Both the position numbers and the translations under genes were made by a program. A stretch of 64,000 bases of DNA from Bacillus horti (GTDB taxonomy: Bacteria; Bacillota; Bacilli; Caldalkalibacillales; JCM-10596). The notes under the pieces are model-generated. The model ran no database searches. It had not been told where the DNA came from and saw only the letters and a list, made by a program, of their open reading frames with translations. The stretch lies in contig NZ_JAUSTY010000014.1 of NCBI RefSeq assembly GCF_030813115.1, positions 1 through 64,000 on the forward strand. The letters run 5' to 3'. Below, in pieces: positions 39,953 through 51,215 of the stretch; position 1 is the stretch's first letter, and each line of letters starts with the position of its first letter.

Positions 39953-40301
39953 GGTATTTAAGGTATTGATTGTAGAAGGAAAAACGGACGTACAAAGACT
40001 CCAGCAGGTTTTGCTTGAAGAGGTTCAGTTTGTTTGCACATATGGGACTTTAAGCGATGATAAAATGGAGGAGTTGATCTACCCTCTACAGGATGAGGAA
40101 CTCTATATTCTAGTAGATGCGGATGAAGCAGGTATTAAGCTCAGAAAGCAATTAAAGCAGGAGCTACCCAATGCTATTCACCTGTATACAAGGAAAATGT
40201 ATGGTGAAGTGGCTTCAACACCGCTTGAGTATTTAGCTAGAATCCTCTATCAAGCTCATTTTGAGATAAAAGAAGAGCTCCTAACCCCTCATACCATGTA
40301 A
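39936..40301 (+). CDS. Toprim-domain protein (YusF-like)
   Basis: A 121-residue stand-alone Toprim domain: the Glu motif KVLIVEGKTDVQRL at the start and the DxD motif YILVDADEAGIKLRKQL near residue 65. Such small Toprim proteins (OLD/primase/RNase M5-like fold) probably act on nucleic acids with Mg. ATG 39936 (or TTG 39933) is preferred because AAGGAG ends at 39923; the ATG at 39924 directly abuts it. It overlaps the BtuF-like gene by 17 bases, so they are co-translated. Confidence 0.8.
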   Translation: MMVADKVFKVLIVEGKTDVQRLQQVLLEEVQFVCTYGTLSDDKMEELIYPLQDEELYILVDADEAGIKLRKQLKQELPNAIHLYTRKMYGEVASTPLEYLARILYQAHFEIKEELLTPHTM

Positions 40302-40359
40302 GGTTTAAACGAAGGCTATTTCAAGAAGATAGAATATTAGAAAGAATTTTTCTTTGGAG

Positions 40360-40396
40360 GAACCTCCCTTAAGTTGAACAGGGGGATTCTTTTTTC
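40360..40396 (+). terminator. Terminator
   Basis: GAACCTCCCT pairs with AGGGGGATTC (one mismatch, one wobble) around a ten-base loop, followed by a long T-rich tract. Confidence 0.7.
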
Positions 40397-40434
40397 TTTC
40401 TTTTTCTAAAATTGAATAGCTAGGAGGAGAATTT

Positions 40435-41823
40435 GTGAGCCAAACCGGATTACAGGGAAGTAAGGAACGAGAGCAGTGGAAGTCACGGGTGGGCTTCATG
40501 CTTGCAGCTCTTGGGTCAGCAGTAGGGTTAGGGAATATATGGAGGTTTGCTTATGTAACAGGCGAAAATGGTGGAGCAGCCTTCTTAATTATCTATCTAG
40601 TTTGTGTCACTCTAATCGGCCTACCTATTGTGCTGGCAGAGTTTGCTATAGGAAGAAAAACCCAAAGTGACGCGGTCGGTTCGTTTGTGAAGCTTGCACC
40701 AGGTAAGCCATGGGTGCTAGCAGGGATACTTGGAGTGGCTTCGGCCTTTATCATTTTATCTTTTTATGCGGTAATTTCAGGCTGGTCTTTAAAGTATTTA
40801 TTCGGATATGTTACGGGAGAGCTTTGGTCTACACCAGCTACAGGCTATGAGGGCTTTTTTTCAGATTTTACGGCTAGTCCTCTAGAACCTCTAATTTGGC
40901 AATCTATTTTTATGTTTTTTACCATTGGGATTGTGTTGGCTGGTGTAAAAAAAGGCTTGGAGCTATCGAATAAGATATTGATGCCAGCATTAGCCATCTT
41001 GGTCATAAGCTTGGCTATTTATTCGGTTTCGCTAGAAGGCTCCTCTGAAGGTCTTCGATTTCTTTTTTCACCGGATTGGAGTGCCTTTAGTGATCCTAAT
41101 GTATATTTAGCTGCTTTGGGACAAGCCTTCTTCTCCTTATCCTTAGGAATGGGAGCTTTAATTACGTATGCTTCTTATTTGTCAAAAAAGGAGCGTTTAC
41201 CTGGAGTTACAGTTGGTGTAGCTACTATGGATACAATGTTTGCTATTGTGGCAGGTGTGATGATTTTTCCAGCTGTCTTTGCGTTTGGGGGAGAGCCTGG
41301 AAGTGGACCAGGCTTGGTTTTTATGACTCTACCAAACATTTTTAATAGCATGGCTATTGGAGGAGTAATTGGGTTAGCCTTCTTCCTTTTATTAACGGCG
41401 GCTGCTTTATCATCAGCTATTTCTCTGCTAGAGGTTGCGGTTGCTTATTTCATCCGTAAATTTAATTGGAGCAGAAAGAAAGCTACTTTACTCATTGGTG
41501 GAGTGATCTATATTTTAGGAATACCGTCCTCATTAGGCTATGGTTTGTTAAGTGACATTAAAATTTTTGGAGAACGAGATATTCTGGACAGCTTAGACTT
41601 CCTCGCGTCAGATATTTTCCTTCCTCTAGGTGGTCTAATCATTGCCTTATTTGTAGGATGGGGTTGGAATAAGGCGGAGGCGTTAAAGGAGTCTGATCTT
41701 GGTAGAACAGCACTAGGAAAGGTATGGTACAACCTCTTAAAATATGTGGCTCCTATTGCTATCCTATTAGTGTTTTTACAAGCGTCTGGATTATTAGCTT
41801 TCTTTGGTCTAGGTGGGGAATGA
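40435..41823 (+). CDS. Sodium-dependent transporter of the SNF/NSS family
   Basis: A 462-residue inner-membrane symporter with about twelve helices. The NSS signature is clear: FMLAALGSAVGLGNIWRFAYVTGENGGAAFLI near residues 20-50, with GLPIVLAEFAIGR following. Helices 6-8 show FFSLSLGMGALITYASY. Bacterial homologues carry amino acids (LeuT, MhsT) or tryptophan (TnaT). The substrate here is unknown; proximity to branched-chain amino acid genes hints at but does not prove hydrophobic amino acids. The start is GTG 40435 behind AGGAGG. Confidence 0.9.
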   Translation: MSQTGLQGSKEREQWKSRVGFMLAALGSAVGLGNIWRFAYVTGENGGAAFLIIYLVCVTLIGLPIVLAEFAIGRKTQSDAVGSFVKLAPGKPWVLAGILGVASAFIILSFYAVISGWSLKYLFGYVTGELWSTPATGYEGFFSDFTASPLEPLIWQSIFMFFTIGIVLAGVKKGLELSNKILMPALAILVISLAIYSVSLEGSSEGLRFLFSPDWSAFSDPNVYLAALGQAFFSLSLGMGALITYASYLSKKERLPGVTVGVATMDTMFAIVAGVMIFPAVFAFGGEPGSGPGLVFMTLPNIFNSMAIGGVIGLAFFLLLTAAALSSAISLLEVAVAYFIRKFNWSRKKATLLIGGVIYILGIPSSLGYGLLSDIKIFGERDILDSLDFLASDIFLPLGGLIIALFVGWGWNKAEALKESDLGRTALGKVWYNLLKYVAPIAILLVFLQASGLLAFFGLGGE

Positions 41824-41841
41824 TTATGTGAATATAAGTTA

Positions 41842-41909
41842 AAAAAGCTGGATGACGGCAACGTAGCTGCAGATAAATCTGCAAGTAACGAAATGTCATC
41901 CAGCTTTTT
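41842..41909. terminator. Bidirectional terminator between convergent genes
   Basis: AAAAAGCTGGATGAC and GTCATCCAGCTTTTT form a 15-bp stem with A/T flanks on both sides and an inner CTGCAGATAAATCTGCAG-type step. It serves the symporter and, from the other strand, leuCD. Confidence 0.85.
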
Positions 41910-41966
41910 AATAGGTCGCTAGTTTATGATGCTTTAGTCTTCCGTTATGAAAGGTAAAGGAGTTTC

Positions 41967-42557
41967 CTACACGAATGCTTTCTGCTCAAATTGAGTAATC
42001 TTATCCTGCTGAAGAAGGGTTAAACCAATATCATCTAGACCTTTGAGTAGCATTTCTTTACGGAATGGATCAACGTCAAATGTAGCCTCAAAGCCTGTGT
42101 TATCTGTGACCTTTTGCTGCTCTAAATCAACGTCTAGCTTGTACCCTTCCGTTTGTTCTGTCTTTTCGAAAAGCTGCTGTACCTGCGCTTCTGATAGCTG
42201 AATAGGCAGGATTCCATTTTTAAAGCAATTGTTGTAAAAGATATCGGCAAAGCTTGGGGCAATGATGACCTTAAAGCCGTGATCAAGCAACGCCCAAGGA
42301 GCATGTTCTCTAGAGGAACCACAGCCAAAATTTTGGCGTGCTAGAAGAATAGAAGCTCCTTCATACCTAGGCTGATTTACCTCGAATTCTAGATTTTCAT
42401 CCCCATTATCAAGGTATTTCCAATCATAAAAGAGGAACTGACCGAATCCGGTTCGCTCAATTCGTTTTAAGAATTGCTTAGGTATAATCGCATCAGTATC
42501 AATATTTGCTCGATCAATGGGAACGACGGTACCGTTATGTGTGATAAAAGCGTCCAT
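41967..42557 (-). CDS. leuD: 3-isopropylmalate dehydratase small subunit
   Basis: LeuD forms the swivelling domain of isopropylmalate isomerase together with LeuC in leucine synthesis. The 196-residue protein has [18 protein letters not shown] near the start and the signature [14 protein letters not shown] near residue 76, then [18 protein letters not shown]. Start and leuC stop share a base (TAATG), so translation is coupled. It is transcribed opposite to ilvBNC-leuAB. Confidence 0.96.
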   Translation of the reverse strand: MDAFITHNGTVVPIDRANIDTDAIIPKQFLKRIERTGFGQFLFYDWKYLDNGDENLEFEVNQPRYEGASILLARQNFGCGSSREHAPWALLDHGFKVIIAPSFADIFYNNCFKNGILPIQLSEAQVQQLFEKTEQTEGYKLDVDLEQQKVTDNTGFEATFDVDPFRKEMLLKGLDDIGLTLLQQDKITQFEQKAFV

Positions 42558-44011
42558 TATAGGGCCTCCTTCTGGGCTGTTGCTTGATCGGATGGCTGAG
42601 ATTTAAAATCCCACTTGCGTACATCCACAAAATGTCCTGAAATAGCTGCAGCGGCTGCCATCATTGGACTAACTAAATGAGTTCGCCCTCCTTTACCCTG
42701 CCGTCCTTCAAAGTTACGGTTAGAGGTGGAGGCACAGCGCTCACCTGGCTGAAGAATATCATCGTTCATGGCTAGACACATACTACAGCCTGCATCACGC
42801 CACTCAAATCCAGCAGCCGTAAAGATTTTATCTAGTCCTTCCTCCTCAGCTTGAGCTTTAACCGTTCTAGAGCCCGGTACAACCATTGCATGAACATGAT
42901 CAGCTATTGAATAACCATTAACTACCTTAGCGGCTGCTCGCAGGTCCTCAAGACGTCCATTCGTACATGAACCGATAAACACCCGATCGATTTTGATGTC
43001 TGAAATCCGAGTTCCTGCAGAAAGTCCCATATAATCTAAGGCTAGCTGTACGGTCTTTTTATCTGTTGCTGTTTCAAAATCAGCTGGATTCGGTACATTG
43101 GAGCTAATGTTGGCTCCCATTCCTGGACTTGTACCCCAAGTAACCTGTGGCTCTAACTCAGCAAGATCAAGCTCTACACGGAAATCATAGCTTGCACCAG
43201 GATCTGTTTTTAGTGCATCCCAACGCTCCACATACTGGTCAAACTCATCGGCTTTAGGAGCGTGTGCGCGACCTTTTAAGTAGGAATAAGTTGTTTCGTC
43301 AGGTGCAATCAGGCCAGCTCTTGCTCCACCTTCTATGGACATGTTACAAATCGTCATTCGTTCCTCCATAGAAAGCTCCTTTAGAATATCACCTGTATAT
43401 TCAATGACCGTTCCTGTAGCGAAATCTGTACCATATTTGGCGATAACCCCTAGAATAATATCCTTTGCTCCTGTACCTGGTGGGAGAGCACCTTTAAGGT
43501 GAACCTCCATCGTTTTTGGTTTGCTCTGAGGGAGACACTGGGTAGCAAGTACATGCTCTACCTCACTTGTTCCGATCCCGAACGCAAGGGCTCCAAATGC
43601 ACCGTGTGTGGAGGTGTGGCTGTCTCCACATACGATTGTTTTACCAGGCCATGTTAGACCTAGCTCTGGACCTATAACGTGTACAATTCCTTGGTTTGGG
43701 TGGTTTAGATCAAATAGAGGAATCTTAAATTCCTTACAGTTTGCCGAAAGGGTAGACATTTGTTTTGCCGAAATTGGATCCTTAACCTCAGGTAGGTTTT
43801 GCGTAGGAACATTATGATCCATTGTAGCAAACGTCAGATCAGGGCGGCGAACGCTTCTGCCTGCTAAGCGAAGTCCTTCAAACGCTTGGGGTGAGGTGAC
43901 CTCATGAATTAAATGGAGATCAATATATAAAAGGCTCGGTTTTCCTGGCTCCTCATGAACGATATGCTGCTCCCAAATCTTTTCAAACATGGTTTTCTTA
44001 TGTGTAGACAC
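42557..44011 (-). CDS. leuC: 3-isopropylmalate dehydratase large subunit
   Basis: LeuC carries the 4Fe-4S cluster of isopropylmalate isomerase. About 484 residues; [20 protein letters not shown] at the start is typical. Cluster cysteines appear in [13 protein letters not shown] and [34 protein letters not shown] is the aconitase signature. I set the start at GTG 44011 because AAGGGAGGA lies seven bases before it. The frame stays open upstream without a site. It is divergent from ilvB, and a candidate CodY box lies 61-75 bp upstream. Confidence 0.95.
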   Translation of the reverse strand: MSTHKKTMFEKIWEQHIVHEEPGKPSLLYIDLHLIHEVTSPQAFEGLRLAGRSVRRPDLTFATMDHNVPTQNLPEVKDPISAKQMSTLSANCKEFKIPLFDLNHPNQGIVHVIGPELGLTWPGKTIVCGDSHTSTHGAFGALAFGIGTSEVEHVLATQCLPQSKPKTMEVHLKGALPPGTGAKDIILGVIAKYGTDFATGTVIEYTGDILKELSMEERMTICNMSIEGGARAGLIAPDETTYSYLKGRAHAPKADEFDQYVERWDALKTDPGASYDFRVELDLAELEPQVTWGTSPGMGANISSNVPNPADFETATDKKTVQLALDYMGLSAGTRISDIKIDRVFIGSCTNGRLEDLRAAAKVVNGYSIADHVHAMVVPGSRTVKAQAEEEGLDKIFTAAGFEWRDAGCSMCLAMNDDILQPGERCASTSNRNFEGRQGKGGRTHLVSPMMAAAAAISGHFVDVRKWDFKSQPSDQATAQKEAL

Positions 44012-44071
44012 GTCTAGTCCTCCCTTTTCATTCCAACACAGTCCGATGAGAATCAATTGAGAATTAGTATT

Positions 44072-44086
44072 AATATTCAGACAAAT
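44072..44086. promoter_or_regulatory. Candidate CodY box, leuC side
   Basis: AATATTCAGACAAAT matches the CodY consensus AATTTTCWGAAAATT at 12 of 15 positions. It lies 61-75 bp upstream of the leuC start, near a possible minus-strand -10 (TATATT, about 44093-44098). CodY represses branched-chain amino acid genes when GTP and these amino acids are plentiful. Confidence 0.5.
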
Positions 44087-44259
44087 GTTTTTAATATAGT
44101 ATTTTATCAGAAAAAAAAATTTTGAGAACCCTTATGTGGCCTGATTTTACGCATGCTGGGACAGGTAAACAAAGCTATAACAGCTATGAAAACGCTTCAA
44201 AAAAATTAATAATAACTTTCAGGTAAGCGATTGCAAGAAAAACGGGCTAAAAATAGGGG

Positions 44260-44288
44260 TTGAAATCAGTTGTAGTCTCATGTAAGAT
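44260..44288 (+). promoter_or_regulatory. Sigma-A promoter of ilvBNC-leuAB-ilvE
   Basis: -35 TTGAAA (44260-44265), a 17-base spacer and -10 TAAGAT (44283-44288) would start RNA near 44295. That gives a leader of about 620 nt with a CodY box, riboswitch and terminator before ilvB. Confidence 0.65.
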
Positions 44289-44318
44289 AAACAGCAATAT
44301 AAATATTGTTCAGTTTTG

Positions 44319-44333
44319 AATTTTCAGATTAAT
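44319..44333. promoter_or_regulatory. Candidate CodY box, ilvB side
   Basis: AATTTTCAGATTAAT matches the CodY consensus at 12 of 15 positions. It lies about 25-40 bp downstream of the predicted transcription start, where a bound repressor could block elongation. Confidence 0.55.
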
Positions 44334-44393
44334 CAGAGCTGTGTGTTTATGTAAGAAATAGTAGCTTTTACAGTTGAACCTTGAATTTAAGCT

Positions 44394-44529
44394 TTAAACG
44401 GAAGGTTATCTAGGGTTCCATTTCATATTACTGCCAAGGGCAGTGAAAGGAAGGTTGGTCCGAGCGATAACAGGCTAGTCCACTAGCTACACCGTGAGGA
44501 TAAAAGCCTCTGCGGAAGGTTCTGTTTAA
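44394..44529 (+). promoter_or_regulatory. ykkC subtype 2a (ppGpp) riboswitch aptamer
   Basis: The ykkC-class blocks are clear: TCTAGGGTTCC (44409-44419), GGTTGGTCCGAGCG (about 44452-44465) and CACCGTGAGGATAAAAGCC (about 44490-44508). A ten-position closing stem P1 pairs TTAAACGGAA (44394-44403) with TTCTGTTTAA (44520-44529). ykkC RNAs before branched-chain amino acid genes belong to the ppGpp-binding subtype. Ligand binding should stabilise P1 and the core, keep the terminator from forming and switch the operon on. Class is seen in the sequence; ligand is inferred from gene context. Confidence 0.87.
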
Positions 44530-44613
44530 CGTACGTTTCTAAAAGAAGCATAAGACTAGTTTGTTGCATAGCTGTGACAAGCTTGATTGTGTAGAACGTA
44601 TGGATTGACAGAT

Positions 44614-44645
44614 GATCTTCCACATAGGGGCTTTTGGTTTTTTTT
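44614..44645 (+). terminator. Riboswitch-controlled terminator upstream of ilvB
   Basis: GATCTTCC..AGGGGCTTTT (44614-44635) can pair with 44502-44521, the AAAAGCC...GGAAGGTT part of the aptamer, giving about 19 bp with an internal loop. A run of T's follows. Pairing consumes conserved aptamer nucleotides, so aptamer and terminator exclude each other. Confidence 0.75.
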
Positions 44646-44912
44646 ACATTCTTTTTGTCAGTTTTTATGACAAAGGTCAAAGTAATTAAGGATTTATTTT
44701 TGATAAAAAATCGGCGTGATAAATGGGGGGATAGCAGGGAACAGAATGTATCAATGTTGTCATTAATAGAAACCTGTAACCACAAATTTTAGTGATTTAA
44801 AGCGGTATGGCTTGCTAGCATTAAAATGTTTGAATATTCTACGATTTAAATCGAACCTATTTTTAACCCAAGCAAGAATAGGGAGATTTTTAAAAACGAA
44901 TAGGAGGGGCAA
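44646..44912 (+). other. Leader stretch before ilvB with no recognised feature
   Basis: About 267 nt between the terminator and ilvB. I searched for a T-box (TGGNACCGCG) and a leader peptide rich in Leu/Val/Ile codons and saw neither. Confidence 0.5.
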
Positions 44913-46658
44913 ATGATGTCAGCTCACGTAAAGGAGCGATCTATTGATCCTAGTAAAAATGAATCTGAGTGTACAATGAATGGAGCACAAATCCTGTTTG
45001 AATGCTTGAAGCAAGAGCAAGTAGACATCATGTTTGGTTATCCAGGAGGAGCAGCCTTACACATCTACGATGCTCTATACAAAGCGGATATTAGACATAT
45101 TTTAGCAAGGCATGAGCAAGGAGCCATTCACATGGCAGAAGGGTATGCAAGAACTACTGGAAAACCGGGTGTTGTCCTCGCTACTTCCGGACCAGGTGCT
45201 ACAAACCTTGTTACTGGTCTAGCCGATGCGTATATGGATTCACTTCCATTAGTTGTTTTTACAGGTCAGGTAGCAAGCACGGCCATCGGGACGGATGCTT
45301 TTCAAGAAGCTGATGTGTTAGGAATAACGATGCCGATTACGAAGCATAACATCCAGGTCAGAGACGTTCGGGATTTACCTCGTATCATCAAAGAAGCCTT
45401 CTATATTGCTACTAACGGACGTAAGGGCCCTGTTCTCATTGACATTCCCAAGGATGTATCAGGGGCAGAGACGTTGTTTAACTATCCTGATGAGGTTCAG
45501 CTAAGAGGTTTTAAGCCAACCACCGTACCTAATTTGGTTCAAATTCGGAAAATGAAACAAGCAGTTAGTAAAGCGAAAAAGCCGGTTATCTTAGCAGGGG
45601 CAGGAGTCTTATTTGCTCAAGCTAATACATTACTCCTTGAGTATGTGGAGAAAGCAAGGATTCCTGTAACCAATACACTGCTAGGTCTAGGAGGGGTTCC
45701 AGCAGAGCATCCTTTATTTTTAGGAATGTGTGGTATGCATGGGACGTTTACCGCTAATATGGCCATCCAGCAAGCTGATTTATTAATATCTGTTGGCGCA
45801 CGGTTTGATGACCGGGTGACTGGACGCCTAGATCAGTTTGCTCCTAACGCTCGTGTTATTCATATTGATATTGATCCAGCTGAGATCGGTAAGAATGTGG
45901 AAACAGATATCCCGATCGTAGGAGATGCGAAGGAAGCCTTTAAGCTGTTACTCCAGGAAGGGATTGAAGCGGCACATTCTGAGGATTGGCTTACTGAGCT
46001 AAGCGGATGGAAGCAGCAGCATCCGTTATGGTACGAGAACGATGGTCAGACACTTAAGCCGCAAAACGTGTTAGAGGTACTAAATGACACAACTAAGGGT
46101 GAAGTGATCGTCGCTACTGACGTAGGGCAGCATCAAATGTGGACGGCTCAATACATCCATTTTTCAACACCAGATCGCTGGGTTAGCTCCGGGGGACTAG
46201 GAACAATGGGCTTTGGTTTTCCTGCCGCCATCGGAGCAGCGTTAGGTCAGCAGGAGCTTCCAGTCGTTGCCGTTGTAGGTGACGGAGGCTTTCAAATGAA
46301 TATTCAAGAGCTTGTAACTATTAACAACTATCATATTCCTGTAATTACGATCATTCTCAATAACGCTTCTTTAGGAATGGTACGCCAATGGCAGGAGATC
46401 TTCTATGATGGTCGATACTCACAGTCCTTGCTCCCGCAAAATCCTGACTTTGCTAAAGTGGCAGAAGCGTTTGGCGTGAAGGGATATAACGTATCCAACA
46501 TAGATGACTTCAAAGTGGCCTTACAGGAGGCTCTGCAGTCAAAAGCACCAGCTGTCATTGATGTACAGGTTACGCAAAATGAAAATGTCTTCCCTATGGT
46601 TTCTCCAGGGACTGCGCTACATGAAATGGTTGGTGTAAAAGGGAGGGATATCCTATGA
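44913..46658 (+). CDS. ilvB: Acetolactate synthase large subunit
   Basis: IlvB condenses pyruvate with pyruvate or 2-ketobutyrate, the first common step to valine, leucine and isoleucine. The 581-residue ThDP/FAD enzyme has the catalytic Glu in [16 protein letters not shown] near residue 72, the FAD-region [13 protein letters not shown], and the ThDP motif [14 protein letters not shown]...NNASLGMV. The first ~20 residues are a polar extension before [20 protein letters not shown] precedes the ATG. It overlaps ilvN by four bases. A biosynthetic enzyme rather than catabolic AlsS, judged from ilvN and operon context. Confidence 0.96.
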   Translation: MMSAHVKERSIDPSKNESECTMNGAQILFECLKQEQVDIMFGYPGGAALHIYDALYKADIRHILARHEQGAIHMAEGYARTTGKPGVVLATSGPGATNLVTGLADAYMDSLPLVVFTGQVASTAIGTDAFQEADVLGITMPITKHNIQVRDVRDLPRIIKEAFYIATNGRKGPVLIDIPKDVSGAETLFNYPDEVQLRGFKPTTVPNLVQIRKMKQAVSKAKKPVILAGAGVLFAQANTLLLEYVEKARIPVTNTLLGLGGVPAEHPLFLGMCGMHGTFTANMAIQQADLLISVGARFDDRVTGRLDQFAPNARVIHIDIDPAEIGKNVETDIPIVGDAKEAFKLLLQEGIEAAHSEDWLTELSGWKQQHPLWYENDGQTLKPQNVLEVLNDTTKGEVIVATDVGQHQMWTAQYIHFSTPDRWVSSGGLGTMGFGFPAAIGAALGQQELPVVAVVGDGGFQMNIQELVTINNYHIPVITIILNNASLGMVRQWQEIFYDGRYSQSLLPQNPDFAKVAEAFGVKGYNVSNIDDFKVALQEALQSKAPAVIDVQVTQNENVFPMVSPGTALHEMVGVKGRDIL

Positions 46659-47167
46659 GGAGAATCATCTCCGTCTTAGTTAATAATACTTCTGGAGTTT
46701 TGGCTCGTATGGCGGGTTTGTTCGCTAGAAGGGGCTTCAATATCGAAAGCTTAACCGTTAGCCCAACAGAGGATCAGAGCTTGTCTAGGATTACGCTAGT
46801 GGTCGTTGGCGATAAAAAGATTACGGAGCAAATGATTAAGCAGCTCTACAAGCAAATTGATGTCCTGAAGGTTACAGACCTAACAGAGGACCCGGTGATA
46901 GCAAGAGAGCTTGTACTGATCAAAGTGGCTGTGAATCACCAAAATAGACCAGAAATTAATCATCTAGTGGAGCCCTTCAGAGCGACGATCATTGATGTAG
47001 GCAGGGAGTCTGTCACCATTCAATCGACAGGGGACACAGAGAAAAACGAAGCTTTAATTGAGCTTCTACGTCCCTTTGGAATCAAAGAGATTGCTAGAAC
47101 AGGTGTGACAGCCATGGCCAGAAGTCAAAAGAAAAGCTTACAAACTGTTCATTTAATGAACATTTAA
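46655..47167 (+). CDS. ilvN: Acetolactate synthase small regulatory subunit
   Basis: IlvN activates IlvB and confers valine feedback inhibition. The 170 residues start with an ACT domain, [30 protein letters not shown] (split here only by family gaps), and a second C-terminal ACT-like half follows. The name ilvH is used for the same protein in many Bacillus annotations. It starts inside the end of ilvB. Confidence 0.95.
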   Translation: MRRIISVLVNNTSGVLARMAGLFARRGFNIESLTVSPTEDQSLSRITLVVVGDKKITEQMIKQLYKQIDVLKVTDLTEDPVIARELVLIKVAVNHQNRPEINHLVEPFRATIIDVGRESVTIQSTGDTEKNEALIELLRPFGIKEIARTGVTAMARSQKKSLQTVHLMNI

Positions 47168-47199
47168 GTACCGAACATCTAATGTCATCCAATGACTAG

Positions 47200-48333
<1,134 letters not shown>

Positions 48334-48334
48334 C

Positions 48335-49909
48335 ATGCGAAAGATTACCGTTTTTGATACGACATTACGAGACGGAGAACAATCTGCCGGAGTGAACTTA
48401 AATCTACAAGAGAAACTAGAGATAGCTAGGCAGCTTGAGCGTTTAGGTGTAGATATTATTGAGGCCGGTTTTCCTGCCGCCTCTCCTGGGGACTTAGCGT
48501 CCACCAAGGAGATTGCTCAGACGATCAAAGGGGCAAGTGTAACAGGATTAGCTAGAGCTTCAAAAAAAGATATCGATGCCGCTTGGGAAGCGCTAAAGGT
48601 TGCTGCTGAGCCAAGGCTTCACGTGTTTTTAGCAACCTCTCCGATTCATCGTCAGCACAAGCTTAAGATGAGTAAGGACGAGGTCGTGGCTAAAGCGGTA
48701 GAAACAGTTCGTTATGCGAAAACATTTTTCCCACAGGTTCAATTCAGCGCTGAGGACGCTGGACGGACTGAGCTAGAGTTTTTGAGAGAGGTCATAACTG
48801 CTGTCATTGATGCTGGTGCTACGGTGGTGAATATACCTGATACGGTCGGCTACCTAATGCCGGAGGAGTACGGTGCGATCTTTAAATATCTTAAGGATGA
48901 GGTGCCAAATATAGATAAGGCTCTGCTGAGTGCCCATTGTCATGATGATCTAGGGTTTGCTGTGGCTAACAGCTTAGCGGCGATTCAAAACGGAGCTACT
49001 CAGGTAGAAGGTACGATTAATGGTATTGGAGAGCGAGCTGGAAACGCGGCTCTTGAGGAAATCCTTGTGAACCTAAACATTCGTCAGGATTTCTATCAAG
49101 CAGAAGCTAGGGCTAAGCTCGATCAGCTTTCTAGAACAAGTCGTCTAGTGGCTAGCTTGACAGGGATGCAGGTTCCTCCAAACAAAGCAGTTGTGGGAGC
49201 TAATGCGTTCGCTCATGAATCAGGCATTCATCAGGATGGAGTCCTAAAAGAGCGTACAACGTATGAGATTATATCTCCTCAGCTAGTGGGACTTGATTCT
49301 AACCAGCTGGTGTTAGGGAAGCATTCAGGTCGGCATGCTTTAAAAGAGCGGATGGAATTCTTAGGCTACTCTCTTAGTGAGGAACAGCTACAAGACTTGT
49401 TTATTAAATTCAAGGAGTTAGCTGATAAGAAGAAGGAGCTTCATGATGATGATCTAGTTGCTTTAGTGCATGACAGCACACTAACAGAGGATGGAGATGT
49501 ATTTAAGCTAGATTATCTACATGTTTCTTATATGAACTCTATTGCAACAGCGACTATTCGTTTGGAGACACCTAGCGGTTTACAAACAGAAGAAGCAGCT
49601 ATCGGGTCGGGAAGTGTAGAAGCGATTTATAATACCATTGAAAAGATGGTTCAGATGAGAATTCACCTCCTAGATTATAAGATTCGCAGTCTATCCAAGG
49701 GTAGAGACGCGCTAGCAGAAGTATATGTGAAGGTTTCCTATGAAGGATTCGTTGGGACGGGGCGCGGAATTGATCACGACGTACTAGGAGCAAGCTCTAA
49801 GGCGTTTATTGATAGTATTAACCGCCTACGAAAAATGAAGAAGCCTAAGCATTTTATTGAGGATCAGGAGGAGTACTCCACTCATTGTGTACAGGATTCC
49901 TTTAACTAA
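48335..49909 (+). CDS. leuA: 2-isopropylmalate synthase
   Basis: LeuA commits 2-ketoisovalerate to leucine. The 524 residues begin [16 protein letters not shown], have the metal site [17 protein letters not shown], and the [15 protein letters not shown] loop. A C-terminal leucine-sensing regulatory domain follows from about residue 390 ([10 protein letters not shown]...[18 protein letters not shown]). It starts one base after the ilvC stop. Confidence 0.96.
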   Translation: MRKITVFDTTLRDGEQSAGVNLNLQEKLEIARQLERLGVDIIEAGFPAASPGDLASTKEIAQTIKGASVTGLARASKKDIDAAWEALKVAAEPRLHVFLATSPIHRQHKLKMSKDEVVAKAVETVRYAKTFFPQVQFSAEDAGRTELEFLREVITAVIDAGATVVNIPDTVGYLMPEEYGAIFKYLKDEVPNIDKALLSAHCHDDLGFAVANSLAAIQNGATQVEGTINGIGERAGNAALEEILVNLNIRQDFYQAEARAKLDQLSRTSRLVASLTGMQVPPNKAVVGANAFAHESGIHQDGVLKERTTYEIISPQLVGLDSNQLVLGKHSGRHALKERMEFLGYSLSEEQLQDLFIKFKELADKKKELHDDDLVALVHDSTLTEDGDVFKLDYLHVSYMNSIATATIRLETPSGLQTEEAAIGSGSVEAIYNTIEKMVQMRIHLLDYKIRSLSKGRDALAEVYVKVSYEGFVGTGRGIDHDVLGASSKAFIDSINRLRKMKKPKHFIEDQEEYSTHCVQDSFN

Positions 49910-49923
49910 GTTAACTAAATCGA

Positions 49924-49953
49924 CTAGATAAGGCTAGATAAGGCTAGATAAGG
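49924..49953. repeat. Three perfect 10-bp tandem repeats
   Basis: CTAGATAAGG occurs three times head to tail in the leuA-leuB gap, one helical turn per unit. Confidence 0.85.
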
Positions 49954-49955
49954 GT

Positions 49956-49976
49956 CGCTTCCCTTCATAAGAAGCG
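49956..49976 (+). promoter_or_regulatory. Small hairpin in the leuA-leuB gap
   Basis: CGCTTC pairs with GAAGCG around a nine-base loop, without a T run. It may be an mRNA processing or stability element, as such sites are known between genes of the Bacillus ilv-leu mRNA. Confidence 0.45.
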
Positions 49977-50053
49977 AAGTCGGCCCAAATAGCTGATAAA
50001 ATTAAATAACAACAAAGATTGAACCTGAGTGGAGAGACTGAGAGGAGCTAACG

Positions 50054-51160
50054 ATGGAGAAAAAGATAGTGGTCTTGCCCGGAGACGGAATCGGAAAAGA
50101 AGTTGTCGATGAGGGCATTAAGGTATTAGATACGGTAGCGGAACTGTTTGGTCATCAATTTAAGTATGAGGAAGATGTGATTGGTGGAGCGGCTCTGGAT
50201 CAATTCGGGATTCCACTGAGGGAAGAAACACTGGAGAAATGCCAGCAAGCTGATGCGGTGCTTTTAGGAGCGGTGGGTGGCCCAAAATGGGACACACTTC
50301 CTGGTCATCTTCGTCCGGAAAAGGCGTTACTCGGATTACGTAAAGGATTAGGGCTATTTGCTAATCTTCGTCCGGTAGAAGTGTTTGGACCAGTTGTTGA
50401 ATCCTCTACGTTAAAACGAGAGGTTGTTGAAGGAGTAGATGTTCTGGTCGTTCGAGAGCTGACAGGAGGTATCTACTTTGGTCTAAAGGATCGCGGAGAG
50501 TATGATTCTGGTGAAGCGTGGGCTAAGGATGAATGTATCTACTCTGTAGAAGAGGTTAGGCGAATCGCCAAGGTAGCCTTTGAGGCGGCAAGGGGGCGCC
50601 GGAAGAAGGTCACCTCCGTAGATAAAGCAAATGTGCTAGAGACAAGTCGTCTATGGAGAGAGGTTATACAGGAGGTCCATCAGGAATATCCAGATATTGA
50701 ATTAGAGCATATGCTTGTGGATAACGCAGCCATGCAGCTTGTCAGACAGCCAAAGCAATTTGATGTGCTTGTGACGGAGAACATGTTCGGTGATATTCTT
50801 AGTGATGAAGCGTCTGTATTAGCTGGTTCAATTGGCTTAATGCCTTCGGCTAGTCTTGCTGATGCAGGAGGACTTGGGATGTATGAGCCTGTTCATGGAA
50901 CAGCCCCTGATATAGCTGGACAAGGGAAGGCGAATCCACTGGCCACTATTTTATCCTGTGCCATGCTACTCAGGTATTCCTTTGGCTTAGAACAGGAGGC
51001 TGATGTGATCGAAACGGCGGTAAAATCCGCTCTAGAACAAGGCTGGAGGACACCTGATCTAGTGCTCAGTCAAGATGATCCAAAGTCAGTACTAGGTACG
51101 ACGGAGATCACGAATAAAATTATTGAGTATATTCGCAAAAGCGCACTTATTCAATCATAA
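50054..51160 (+). CDS. leuB: 3-isopropylmalate dehydrogenase
   Basis: LeuB oxidatively decarboxylates 3-isopropylmalate with NAD. The 368 residues open [15 protein letters not shown] and show [24 protein letters not shown], the metal-binding [14 protein letters not shown] and [22 protein letters not shown] lies before the ATG. It continues the operon after a 144-bp gap with the repeat array. Confidence 0.97.
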   Translation: MEKKIVVLPGDGIGKEVVDEGIKVLDTVAELFGHQFKYEEDVIGGAALDQFGIPLREETLEKCQQADAVLLGAVGGPKWDTLPGHLRPEKALLGLRKGLGLFANLRPVEVFGPVVESSTLKREVVEGVDVLVVRELTGGIYFGLKDRGEYDSGEAWAKDECIYSVEEVRRIAKVAFEAARGRRKKVTSVDKANVLETSRLWREVIQEVHQEYPDIELEHMLVDNAAMQLVRQPKQFDVLVTENMFGDILSDEASVLAGSIGLMPSASLADAGGLGMYEPVHGTAPDIAGQGKANPLATILSCAMLLRYSFGLEQEADVIETAVKSALEQGWRTPDLVLSQDDPKSVLGTTEITNKIIEYIRKSALIQS

Positions 51161-51215
51161 AAAATTTTATGAACAGCATATTTTCAATACGCAAACGCAA
51201 TCAGGAGGGATTGTT

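Noticed and set aside
44012-44056. Upstream start of leuC at 44056
   Set aside because: The additional 15 residues have no family similarity, and the strong ribosome binding site lies inside them, directly before GTG 44011.
44529-44912. Leucine T-box or leader-peptide attenuator before ilvB
   Set aside because: No TGGNACCGCG T-box core, specifier hairpin or Leu/Val/Ile-rich small ORF could be found. The ykkC aptamer and terminator explain the leader.
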